From Thermohalobaculum sp965247385 (lineage in GTDB: Bacteria > Pseudomonadota > Alphaproteobacteria > Rhodobacterales > Rhodobacteraceae), in the NCBI GenBank assembly GCA_965247385.1, contig CBDFHG010000002.1, positions 1,178,001-1,242,000 on the forward strand: a stretch of DNA of 64,000 nt, given 5' to 3'. A program made the position numbers and the translations under genes. Within the stretch, counting starts at the first letter, position 1. Every line of letters begins with the position of its first letter. The notes beneath the pieces are model-generated. The model worked only from the letters and a program-made list of their open reading frames with translations, had not been told where the DNA came from and ran no database searches. Below are positions 16,728-25,279 of the stretch, one piece after another.

Positions 16728-19178
16728 ATGACGAAAGAGCTCCCAAAATCCGCGAAGGTGGTGATCGTCGGCGGGGGCATCGTTGGATGCTCGGTCGCCT
16801 ACCATCTGGCTAAATCCGGGTGGAGCGACATCCTGCTGTTGGAACGCGGGCAACTGACCTGCGGATCAACCTGGCACGCCGCCGGGCTGGTCAGCGAACT
16901 GCAGGCCGCGCCCTCGATGACCGAACTGGCGGTTTACGGGCTGAACCTGATGGAACAGCTGGAGGGGGAAACCGGCCAGGCCACCGGGTTCAAACGCAAC
17001 GGTTCTGTCGCGATGGCGCTGTGCGAGGCCCGCATGGAAGAGCTGCGCCGCAAGCGGGACGCAGCACTTGGCCAGGGGATCGTAGCGCACGAGATTTCGC
17101 CGGATGACCTGCGCAAGCTTTGGCCGATGCTCAACACCAATGGCGCTATCGGTGCGGTGCATTTCCCCAATGACGGCCAAACCAATCCGATCGACACGAC
17201 GATGGCGCTGGCAAAGGCGGCACGGTCACATGGCGCTGTGATCTGCGAGGGCGTGACCGTGCGCCAGGTCGGAATGCAGGGCGGTCGCGCAACCGGGGTG
17301 GAGACCGACCAAGGCGAAGTTCAGGTTGAATTTGTGGTCAATTGCACCGGCATCTGGGCGCGTAGCTTTGGCAACAGCCACGGGGTGAAACTGCCAATTC
17401 AGGCCAACCAACATTTCTATGTCGTGACCGATCAGATCGAAGGTATCCTGCCTGACCTGCCGGTGCTCAGGGTCTATGATGAAGGCGCGTATTACAAGGA
17501 AGATGCCGGAAAGCTTCTAATCGGGTTTTCCGAGCCCAACGCCATGGCGTGGAACCCGCCAAACGGCATCCCCGAGGATTTCTCGTTTGACGAACTGCCC
17601 TTCCCCGATGAGCATCTTGACCCGCTGCTTGAAAAGCTGCTCGATCGGGTTCCCGCGATCCAGAATGTCGGTATCCGCACCTTTTTCAACGGCCCCGAAA
17701 GCTATACGCCGGACGGTAAATACGTGCTCGGCAATGTACCGGGCTGCGGCAACTATTTCGTCGCGGGAGGCTTCAACTCGACCGGGATCCAAAGCGGCCC
17801 TGGCGCGGGTAAGGCGCTGGCTGACTGGATCATGCAGGGCAGCGCCCCGATGGATCTGGCCGATGTCGATGTGAGCCGGTTCAGCGATTTTCAGGCCAAC
17901 CACGACTATCTGCTGGAAAAGGTCCCCGAAACGCTCACCCTGTTTTACCAGATGCACTGGCCTTACAAACAGCGTCAGTTGGGCCGCAACCTGCGCCGTT
18001 CGCCGTTCCATCACCGCTGGATCGCCGAACGCGCCGTATTCGGTGAAGGCGCGGGCTGGGAACGCCCCATGTGGTTCGCCCCCGAAGGGGTTGAACCGCG
18101 TTATGATTACGCCTTTGGCCGCGCGCCATTTGTTGAGCACTGGGAACGCGAGCACAACGCGCTCAGAAACGACCTTGGGCTGATCGACCTCTCACCTTTT
18201 GCGAAGTTCCAAGTCGAAGGGGCGGATGCGCTGTCTTGCCTTCAGTACATCTCGACCAATGATATCGACTGTCCGGTTGGCAATGTTGTCTACACCCAAT
18301 GGCTGAATGAACATGCCGGTATCGAGGCTGATCTGACCATTGTTCGCCTGACCGAAACCCGCTTTCTTGTCATGACTGGTGCCGGCACGGCGCAGCGCGA
18401 TTGGAATTGGCTGACGGGCCGCATCCCACAGGACGCCCACGCAACCGTGACCGACATCACCGCCGGGCAAGCGGCGATTGGCCTGATGGGACCGCGGGCG
18501 CGCGATTTCCTGTCAGCCTTTACCACAACCGATCTGTCGAACGAGGTGTTCCCCTTCGGCACCTCGCAATACCTGCAACTTGGCCGCGTTGACGTGCGCG
18601 CACAGCGGATCACCTATCAGGGAGAACTTGGTTGGGAGATCTTCGTTTCAAGCGAATTTGCCGGCGCACTTCTTGATGATCTGCTGTCTGGCGAAAAGGC
18701 AATTCCGCCCGCGCTTGTCGGTTTTCACGCGGCAGAATCCTTGCGCGTTGAAAAGGCATTTCGCCATTGGGGCCACGATATGGGCACCGATGACACGCCG
18801 CTTGAGGCCGGTCTGATGTTTGCAAGCAAACTGGATAAACCCGGTGGCTTTATCGGGCGCGAGGCGCTGTTGCGCCGCCGTGAATACGGGGCTGAACGTC
18901 GGGTGATGCAGTTCCTGCTCGAAGATCCGAACGCCTTTGTTTACCATCACGAACCGATCTATCGCGATGGCGAATTGGTGGGCAGTGTCACGACGGGGAG
19001 CTATGGGCACTCGTTGGGTGGGGCTGTTGCGCTTGGGATGGTTTCGGTTCCAAAGGGGATGGCGGTCAGTGATCTGACCTCGGTAAAATACGAAATTGCT
19101 GTGGCGGGGCGCCGTATTGCGGCCAAGGCAAGCTTGCGACCGATGTATGACCCAAAAAGCGAGCGGGTCAAAGCATAA
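16728..19178 (+). CDS. Dimethylglycine/sarcosine dehydrogenase-like FAD-GcvT protein
   Basis: An 816-residue two-part protein. Residues 1-about 400 are a DAO-type FAD domain (VVIVGGGIVGCSVAYHLAKS) with the STWHAAG motif whose histidine carries covalent FAD in dimethylglycine and sarcosine dehydrogenases. Residues about 430-816 are a folate-binding GcvT domain (LIDLSPFAKFQVEGADALSC; ITYQGELGWEIFVSSEF). It should oxidatively demethylate an N-methyl amine, passing the C1 unit to tetrahydrofolate. With soxBDAG it could take dimethylglycine through sarcosine to glycine. The exact substrate among dimethylglycine, sarcosine and related amines cannot be told. Confidence 0.82.
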   Translation: MTKELPKSAKVVIVGGGIVGCSVAYHLAKSGWSDILLLERGQLTCGSTWHAAGLVSELQAAPSMTELAVYGLNLMEQLEGETGQATGFKRNGSVAMALCEARMEELRRKRDAALGQGIVAHEISPDDLRKLWPMLNTNGAIGAVHFPNDGQTNPIDTTMALAKAARSHGAVICEGVTVRQVGMQGGRATGVETDQGEVQVEFVVNCTGIWARSFGNSHGVKLPIQANQHFYVVTDQIEGILPDLPVLRVYDEGAYYKEDAGKLLIGFSEPNAMAWNPPNGIPEDFSFDELPFPDEHLDPLLEKLLDRVPAIQNVGIRTFFNGPESYTPDGKYVLGNVPGCGNYFVAGGFNSTGIQSGPGAGKALADWIMQGSAPMDLADVDVSRFSDFQANHDYLLEKVPETLTLFYQMHWPYKQRQLGRNLRRSPFHHRWIAERAVFGEGAGWERPMWFAPEGVEPRYDYAFGRAPFVEHWEREHNALRNDLGLIDLSPFAKFQVEGADALSCLQYISTNDIDCPVGNVVYTQWLNEHAGIEADLTIVRLTETRFLVMTGAGTAQRDWNWLTGRIPQDAHATVTDITAGQAAIGLMGPRARDFLSAFTTTDLSNEVFPFGTSQYLQLGRVDVRAQRITYQGELGWEIFVSSEFAGALLDDLLSGEKAIPPALVGFHAAESLRVEKAFRHWGHDMGTDDTPLEAGLMFASKLDKPGGFIGREALLRRREYGAERRVMQFLLEDPNAFVYHHEPIYRDGELVGSVTTGSYGHSLGGAVALGMVSVPKGMAVSDLTSVKYEIAVAGRRIAAKASLRPMYDPKSERVKA

Positions 19179-19218
19179 CCCACGTGCCGAAGCCGCTGCG
19201 AGATTAAGGAGCCTCATC

Positions 19219-20400
19219 ATGCCAACCGCAAAGATAAACACACCTGAACGGGGCTTTCAGCGCTCTGAGTTCGAAGCGCGCACCGCCAAGGCGCAAGCTC
19301 TGATGGGTCAGCAGGGGCTTAGCGCCATGCTGCTAAGCACCGAGCCGGAAGTGCGCTATTATTCCGGGTTTCACACACCGTTCTGGCTCAGCCCAGCGCG
19401 CCCGTGGTTTCTGGTTGTTCCGATACAGGGCAAGCCGGTCGCGGTGATCCCGGGCATCGGCGCAGCCAGCATGTCGGCCACATGGCTTGATGATATTCGC
19501 ACTTGGTCCGCACCTCAGCCTGAGGACGATGGCATAACGCTGCTGGCAGATCTGTTGGCTGAGGCTGCAGGCACGGACGGCCGCATCGGAACCCCGATGG
19601 GCCACGAAACCCATGTTCGCATGCCCGCGCGCGATTTTGACCGGCTTCGCAGTCTGGTCGGTGTGGACAGGTTCGTGGATGCCACAGGCATTGTCCGCGC
19701 CCAGCGGATGGTCAAATCGGCCGCCGAGATTGAAAAGATCGCGCATGTTTGCGGCATCGCGTCTGATACTTTCGAAGGTTTCCCAGATCTGGTCAGCATG
19801 GGCGACACAGAACGCACGGCCTTTACCCGGATGCGGATTGATCTGTTGCAACGCGGCGCCGATGATGTGCCCTATCTGGTGTGCAGTTCGGGGCCGGGGG
19901 GCTTTGACGATGTGATCAAGCAATCCTCAAACCGGGTGCTTGGCGACGGCGACTTGATGCTGCTCGACACAGGTGCGGTTTTTGACGGCTACTATTGTGA
20001 CTTTGACCGCAACTATGCGTTCGGCCATGCGGGTGACGACATGATACGCGCCTATGACGTGGTCTATGCCGCGACCGAGGCTGGCCTGGCAGCGGCACGA
20101 CCGGGGGCGACCTGTACTGATCTATTCCAAGCAATGGCTGATGTGATGTCGGCCAGCGGCGCTTGCGACAGCGATGTTGGCCGACTTGGTCACGGTTTGG
20201 GCATGCAGTTGACTGAATGGCCCTCGCACACGGCCAACGATGTCACCGTTCTGGAGGTCGGCATGGTTCTGACACTGGAGCCGGGCATGAGTTTTGGCGA
20301 CGGAAAAACCATGCTGCACGAGGAAAACATTGTGGTCCGCGAAGAGGGTCCGCAATTGCTTTCACGCCGTGCACCCTCTGAGATTCCTGTCATCAGCTAA
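19219..20400 (+). CDS. M24-family metallopeptidase (Xaa-Pro aminopeptidase-like)
   Basis: A 394-residue creatinase/prolidase-fold protein. The dinuclear metal ligands are all present: Asp in LLDTGAVFDGYYCDFDRNYA (two), His in GRLGHGLGMQLTEWP, Glu in LTLEPGM and Glu in MLHEENIVV. It is therefore a probable metal-dependent hydrolase of dipeptides or amino-acid amides rather than a creatinase. Start ATG 19219 has AAGGA upstream; the earlier open frame overlaps the previous gene. It belongs to the methylamine/solute block and may hydrolyse an amide-type solute. Confidence 0.75.
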   Translation: MPTAKINTPERGFQRSEFEARTAKAQALMGQQGLSAMLLSTEPEVRYYSGFHTPFWLSPARPWFLVVPIQGKPVAVIPGIGAASMSATWLDDIRTWSAPQPEDDGITLLADLLAEAAGTDGRIGTPMGHETHVRMPARDFDRLRSLVGVDRFVDATGIVRAQRMVKSAAEIEKIAHVCGIASDTFEGFPDLVSMGDTERTAFTRMRIDLLQRGADDVPYLVCSSGPGGFDDVIKQSSNRVLGDGDLMLLDTGAVFDGYYCDFDRNYAFGHAGDDMIRAYDVVYAATEAGLAAARPGATCTDLFQAMADVMSASGACDSDVGRLGHGLGMQLTEWPSHTANDVTVLEVGMVLTLEPGMSFGDGKTMLHEENIVVREEGPQLLSRRAPSEIPVIS

Positions 20401-20728
20401 CCCACCGTTCGGCAACTGTTCATCATGCGCTGAGAAAGGCGGGCTGGCCTTGCGCCGGTTCCCTTGGCGCGCGGTGCTGTAAACTTTGCATCTCGGCTAT
20501 GTAAGAGTAGCCGCCTCCAGGTTGAGAAATAGTCAACAACGCTTTGAAAAAGGTCAATTTGCAGAACAAGCGAGTTCCTCCACACTCGGCAGAGATCGTT
20601 GCGTTGGTCTTGCTGTTTTGTTCTTGTCCTTCCACCTGTTGGAATCAAAAAAAGCGGAAACGGATCGACGGCACTTCCGACCTCGCACTGCCTGAATATG
20701 CTGCTCTCACCGAAAAGGAACTTCATCT
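20401..20728. other. 328-bp intergenic region between two M24 genes
   Basis: No supported gene. The stretch is more AT-rich than its flanks and holds only short frames with no recognisable protein on either strand. An AAAGGAA ribosome site stands before the next ATG. It may be the remnant of an insertion that separated the two M24 genes, but no element ends were found. Confidence 0.35.
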
Positions 20729-21895
20729 ATGACACCTCCCCCTTTCACACCGTTTCCAAAGGCCGAGTACGAAGCCCGTGTCACCCGTGCCCGCGCGCGC
20801 CTGGAGGCGGCCGGATATGATGGCAGCATCTGCGTTGGGCCGGACCTGTTGAACTATCTTGGCGGGTTTGATTGCTGCTCGTACTTCAGCCCACAGGCAT
20901 TGGTGTTCTCGGCCGCTGACACCCAAGAACCGACATTGTTAATCCGCAATGCAGATGTTCCGCACGCTGACGAAACCTCCTGGACGAAAAACATACGCAC
21001 CTATCAGCTGAACGGCGAAGACCCTTTTGACGTCATTGCCGACATCGCTATCGGTCTTGGTATCTCGAAGGGACGTATTGCGGTGGATATGGCAGCCTAT
21101 GCTTGCACCGGGCGTTATCTCAATCGCCTGCGGGCGGCTTTTCCCAACGCAACGCTGGTTGATGCAACAGACCTGCTCAGCAGCCTTCAGTTTGTGAAAT
21201 CCGAAGCGGAGTTAGTGCATATGCGCACCGCCGGGCGCATGGCTGAGCTTGGCCTTGAGGCCGCCCGTACCACCCTGCGTGTCGGGATGACCGAAATCGA
21301 ATATTGCGGCGAAATCGAAGCCGAAATGCGCGCCAGCGGCAGCGAATATCCGGCCTTGCCAAGCCTATGCGCCAGCGGATGGCGGGGGCCGGGGATGCAC
21401 TCCACCCCAATGAACAAAAAAATCGAAAACGGCGACCTGGTTCACCTTGAATTTCCAGGCGTCTCAAACCGTTACCATTCGGTTGCTATCATGTCGATCG
21501 CGGCGGGCGAGCCCACGGCTCAGGCACGAGAGTTTTACGATCTCGGAAACGAAACCCTGCGCGCGGCACTTGATGCCTGCGTTCCCGGTCGGGGCATCGG
21601 TGAAATGGAGCACGCCTCAATCGAGCCGCTGAAAAAGGCCGGTCGTGAAGATGCCTATATGGTGATACTTGGGACTGGTCTCGGGGTTGCATACCCGCCG
21701 ATCTGGGGTGGATCTCTACACATCAACCGCTGGTCCGACCTGAAGATCGAAGCAGGCATGGTGTTCTATGTCCACTCTTGCCTGCAGTTTATGGAAGAGA
21801 ACATCGGTATTCTTCAGGGCGGCACCTACCACGTCACTGACTCTGGTGTGGAAATGCTTTGCGGTTCCGGTGAAATCGACTTGCTGGTTGTCTGA
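20729..21895 (+). CDS. M24-fold enzyme without metal ligands (creatinase/ectoine-hydrolase-like)
   Basis: A 388-residue creatinase-fold protein with an N-terminal creatinase domain and a pita-bread C-terminal domain. Where the aminopeptidase relatives have two Asp ligands it has VHLEFPGVSNRYHSVAIMSI, and the usual GHG is GTGLGVAYPP, so the metal site is missing. Metal-free members include creatinase and ectoine hydrolase DoeA, which cut C-N bonds in cyclic or guanidino compounds. It could replace the broken doeA or act on a betaine-like substrate. It closes the accessory block; the sequence character changes right after its stop. Confidence 0.7.
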   Translation: MTPPPFTPFPKAEYEARVTRARARLEAAGYDGSICVGPDLLNYLGGFDCCSYFSPQALVFSAADTQEPTLLIRNADVPHADETSWTKNIRTYQLNGEDPFDVIADIAIGLGISKGRIAVDMAAYACTGRYLNRLRAAFPNATLVDATDLLSSLQFVKSEAELVHMRTAGRMAELGLEAARTTLRVGMTEIEYCGEIEAEMRASGSEYPALPSLCASGWRGPGMHSTPMNKKIENGDLVHLEFPGVSNRYHSVAIMSIAAGEPTAQAREFYDLGNETLRAALDACVPGRGIGEMEHASIEPLKKAGREDAYMVILGTGLGVAYPPIWGGSLHINRWSDLKIEAGMVFYVHSCLQFMEENIGILQGGTYHVTDSGVEMLCGSGEIDLLVV

Positions 21896-21935
21896 TCGAT
21901 CTTTGGCTGCTCTCTGAAAAGCCACCACCCCAGAT

Positions 21936-23307
21936 CGAGCAGGACACTTCGGCACCATCGACATGAGCGACGGCGTCGGGGCGGGCGACACCCTGACCGT
22001 CGGCGGCGACTACACCGCCGGCAGCGAGTTCCTGCTGGACGTGGCGCTGGACGCCACCGAGGCGGGCGACAGCCTGGTTATCGGGGGCGACGTCTCGGGC
22101 ATCACCGAGCTGACCCTGACCGACACCAACCCGCTGGGCGATCCCAGCTTCACCGGCACCGGGCCGGGCAACGGGATCGTGCTGGTGGACAACTCGGGCG
22201 GCGGCGATATCGAGGAGGGCGACTTCATCCTCGATCCCATCGCCCATCCGGATGACGAGTTGCTGAAGAGGCCGTTCACCTACGCCCTCAGCCGCGAGAG
22301 CGACGACATCCTGTATCTGCCAGTCGGACGTGCTGGCCCAGGTCTACGGCTACGCGATCCTGCCGGAGCTGATTCGCGAGGACTTCCCGATCCTGCGCGA
22401 GACCGCCTCGGCGACCGGTGCTATAACGGCTTTGCCGGCGGCGGCACCGACAATGACGGGGTGGCCGGCGGCGGCGTCGGCTGGGACAATGGCGGCATCC
22501 GGGCCCGGATCGACGGCTCCAACCGCGACATCGAGCATGACGGCGGGCTCAACACCAGCGAGCGGGACGCCAGCCGGGGTGAGGCCGAGATCGGCGTCGA
22601 TATCCCGATGGACGCCTTCGGCGGGTTGGGCGTCGCCGGCTCCAGCGTCCACGCAGTGCGGGGCTATGCCGACGCCAACAGCGGCATCACCGCGGATCCG
22701 GATGTGGCCGAGGTCGACACCACCGGATTCGGCGCCGGCCTGAGCTTCGCCCGGTTCTCGGGCGGCGGCTTCTACGCCGATGTGCAGGGCCGGCCGACCA
22801 CCTGGGACGCGGATGTCGAAGTGGACTCCCGCGGCCTGAAGCAGGATGTACGGCATCGGCTGGGGCACCTCGCTGGAGGTCGGCAAGCGGTTCTCCCTGG
22901 GGCCCAACACCTCGACCACCACGCGGAACCGGGCGGTCTACACCGACGTCTGCTTCGACAGCTTAACCGACGAGAACGGGGTCGAGGTCAGCCAGGACGA
23001 CAGCGCCAGCATCGTGATCGGACCGGCGGTGACGGTGGAGCAGATGTTCCCCGACAACGGGATCTCGATCTTCGCCGATGCGAACGTGAGCCGCAACCTG
23101 CTGGACGAATCCTCGGTCGACGCCTCGGGCTTCAGCTTCGAGAGCGGCCTCGACGACACCTGGAGCACGCTGTCGTTCGGCGGCACCATGGAGACCGGCC
23201 AGGGCACCTCGGCCTACATCACGGCCGAAGCAAGCGCGCCGTTCGGCAGCGGCTTCGGTGGCAGCATGGGCCACGGCCTGCGGGCCGGAGTGCGGATCGA
23301 CTTCTGA
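21936..23307 (+). pseudogene. Autotransporter (type V secretion) C-terminal part, frameshifted
   Basis: Reading frames in series encode a glycine/aspartate-rich passenger end (GAGDTLTVGGDYTAGSEFLL; SLVIGGDVSGITELTLTDTN), a linker region (VLAQVYGYAILPELIREDF) and a beta-barrel domain ending GSMGHGLRAGVRIDF, whose final Phe is typical of outer-membrane barrels. The frame changes at about 22,320, 22,420 and 22,845, and the 5' part is missing at the junction near 21,900-21,940. Only the last translocator part could ever be made. GC and codon use differ strongly from the genes to the left. Confidence 0.75.
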
Positions 23308-23326
23308 TCCGCGACCGAGCCTGGAC

Positions 23327-23360
23327 AAAGGGCGCGGGGGAAAACCTCCGCGCCTTTTTT
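23327..23360 (+). terminator. Rho-independent terminator after the autotransporter remnant
   Basis: A 14-base-pair stem (23327-23340 with 23345-23358, two G-U pairs) closes on an AAAA loop, and the right side ends in six T. It lies 20 bases behind the autotransporter stop. It is the clearest intrinsic terminator in the window. Confidence 0.85.
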
Positions 23361-23415
23361 CGTTTTGGGGCGATTTGTCGAACGACGGGGCAGCAGACCG
23401 CAGAGTTCGAACCGG

Positions 23416-24498
23416 TCAACGAATGCCGGCCGATGGCACCAGGCTGGCGGCCACCAGCATGTCCGCGGCCGAGGCGCTGAGCGCGATCGGCGTGTCGTGC
23501 ATGATCGCGAGGCGCGTCAGCGCCTGGAAATCGACATCGCCGCCATGGGGGGCTGTCGGATCGGCGAAAAAGACCACCGCGTCGATCTCGCCGGTAGCGA
23601 TCAGCGAGCCGAGTTGCTGGTCACCCCCGCGTGTGCCTCTCTGGAGCCGCTGAACAATCAGATCGGGCGCGACCTCGGCGATCATCGTACCAGTGCCCCC
23701 CGTGCAGATCAGCCGGTGTCCGGCAAGCGCTTTGGCGTGACGCAGAATCCAGGCGCGCAGATGGGATTTTCGGGCGTTATGCGCCACGACCGCAATCCGC
23801 CGGGGCGATGTCGAGCGGGCGAGCACGCGGCCGGTCATAGCCAGTATCGCGCGCACCTGCGCCGCAAAGCCCTCGCCTTCCGCCGGGAAGGCACCCTCGA
23901 GCGCGGCCGTGCCGACAGTGAAGCCGGCGGCACCCGCCTCGGCGGCGGCGATCAGCCGTTCTTCCCGGTCGATGCTGCCCGCCACCACGACCGGTTTCGA
24001 TACCGCGGCGCAGACAGCGCGCATCAGGCTTTCGACGTCGCCCCGATACCGATAGGCGAGGAGATCGAGCCCATGTACATGTTCCAGTTCCGCCAGTTGC
24101 CGCGCACTTTCGGCGATTTCCTCCTCGGTGCCTTCCAGGATGCTGGGATGGCTGACGATCCGCCCGGGAAACGGGTGGTAGCGCACCGGATGCCTGCGGG
24201 TGATCTTTGTGACGAGGTTCGCGCGGGTGCCTCCCAGAAGGCAATCAACGTCAAGCGCCACCGCCGCACGGGCGGACTCGAGCTCGCTCTCCTCGTCCAG
24301 GCTGACCACTTCAAGATAGGACCGTCCACCAGCCGTGCGGATCGCATCCGCGAGCGCTTTGAGGTCGGGGAACGGCAGGCCGACATTCTTGAAACCGATA
24401 TGTCGCGCCCCGCCCTCCAGCGCCTCGTCCAACCGCACCCGGGCGTCGGGGATCGTGCGGTCGTTGGAAGTGAGCATCAGAATGAAATTGAATGCCAT
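23416..24498 (-). CDS. Fusion of a TIM-barrel domain with a methylglyoxal synthase domain
   Basis: The 360-residue protein has two parts. Residues 1-about 225 look like a (beta/alpha)8 barrel (EGGARHIGFKNVGLPFPDLK; VVVAGSIDREERLIAAAEAG; a GxxxG phosphate-type loop at GFTVGTAALEG). Residues about 233-352 match methylglyoxal synthase, which turns dihydroxyacetone phosphate into methylglyoxal. Compared with E. coli MgsA, key positions are kept at His240, Asp293 in GGDQQLG, Asp313, His318 and Asp321, while the residue after the first His is Asn instead of Asp. The barrel may handle a related triose or sugar phosphate; that is inference. It stands alone with no clear operon partner. Confidence 0.72.
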   Translation of the reverse strand: MAFNFILMLTSNDRTIPDARVRLDEALEGGARHIGFKNVGLPFPDLKALADAIRTAGGRSYLEVVSLDEESELESARAAVALDVDCLLGGTRANLVTKITRRHPVRYHPFPGRIVSHPSILEGTEEEIAESARQLAELEHVHGLDLLAYRYRGDVESLMRAVCAAVSKPVVVAGSIDREERLIAAAEAGAAGFTVGTAALEGAFPAEGEGFAAQVRAILAMTGRVLARSTSPRRIAVVAHNARKSHLRAWILRHAKALAGHRLICTGGTGTMIAEVAPDLIVQRLQRGTRGGDQQLGSLIATGEIDAVVFFADPTAPHGGDVDFQALTRLAIMHDTPIALSASAADMLVAASLVPSAGIR

Positions 24499-24532
24499 TG
24501 CCTTGTACCTTTGCTGTCGCTCACATGTTCTC

Positions 24533-24760
24533 TTATGGAACGGGCGGCGCGTCTCGCCAAGTGCTGACGCCGTCGGCGATCGCCAGATGCGGAGCGCCGA
24601 TGCTCGCGTCTATCAGCACCTGAAGATGTCCGCGGGCGGCGCCGGTAGAGAGCCCGGGCAAGATCGCCCGCCCGGCGACATCATCCTCGAACAGTGCTGC
24701 GTTATCCCCGACCTCGCAAGCGAGAGCGGGCGCTACGACGCGTACACGGGCCACGAACAT
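24533..24760 (-). CDS. Unidentified short ORF, possibly a gene 3' end
   Basis: A 75-codon frame (MFVARVRVVAPALACEVGDN onward, with GLSTGAARGHLQVLIDASIG later, ending DAPPVP) placed 34 bases before the TIM-barrel/methylglyoxal synthase gene on the same strand. Its composition is protein-like and the frame stays open upstream of the first ATG, so it may be the C-terminal end of a lost gene. I do not recognise the family. It could be a spurious frame. Confidence 0.3.
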   Translation of the reverse strand: MFVARVRVVAPALACEVGDNAALFEDDVAGRAILPGLSTGAARGHLQVLIDASIGAPHLAIADGVSTWRDAPPVP

Positions 24761-24819
24761 ACATCCAGTGCCCGAAACCTGGCCGCGCGCGAACCAGCAT
24801 CAAGTCATCCGCGCTCGGC

Positions 24820-24951
24820 TCACCGCCATACGAAGGCGATCATTTCGAGGCGGACACCGCCAATGCGCTCATACCCTCTGTTACGTTTCCGGCCACCCGT
24901 TTCCCGGTAGAAGCGGCAGGCGAGGTCGTTATCGGCCAGCGCCCAGACCAG
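24820..24951 (-). pseudogene. GNAT acetyltransferase C-terminal remnant
   Basis: About 42 codons read WALADNDLACRFYRETGGRK and then IGGVRLEMIAFVWR with a stop. This is the signature end of GNAT acetyltransferases (W.L..N..A..FYE..G..., then a last beta-strand). Upstream the frame enters the duplicated GC-repeat region and loses all similarity, so the acetyl-CoA site is missing. No activity is expected. Confidence 0.65.
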
Positions 24952-24953
24952 AA

Positions 24954-25054
24954 GGCCAACCAGAGCGCGCGCGCGCAGATGGCACCTCGGCATGGGATAC
25001 TCTCCTATCGCTTGCCAGTGTGGCCAACCAGAGCGCGCGCGCGCAGATGGCACC
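24954..25054. repeat. 33-bp perfect direct repeat, two copies
   Basis: Copies at 24954-24986 and 25022-25054 are identical (beginning GGCCAACCAGAGCGCG and ending CAGATGGCACC) and 35 bases apart. Each contains an alternating GC run. The second copy lies upstream of the GNAT remnant and argG's 3' flank. It may mark a small duplication linked to the break of the GNAT gene. Confidence 0.8.
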
Positions 25055-25279
25055 GGGCCTCGAAAAAGAGACGCTTGCCGAAGCCGGTGCCATGGAATTG
25101 TTGGTAACACCCGGTGATGGCTCCCGCCCGCCCCGCGACACAAGGTTTGGCCCCGCCGGGCCGCGAGCAGGAGGGTTCGTTCGCCGGGATTACTTTAACC
25201 TATGCGAAGGTCCGGTTCGGCCCATTCGGGGCCGTGCCGGGAGCACTACCAAACCACTACCGAAGGAATTGGCCCCGGC

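Noticed and set aside
20423..20635. A 70-codon minus-strand gene between the two M24 genes
   Set aside because: No recognisable protein, odd composition and no ribosome site; better read as non-coding.
24954..25054. Start of a CRISPR array
   Set aside because: Only two copies of the repeat exist, there is no third unit and no cas gene nearby.
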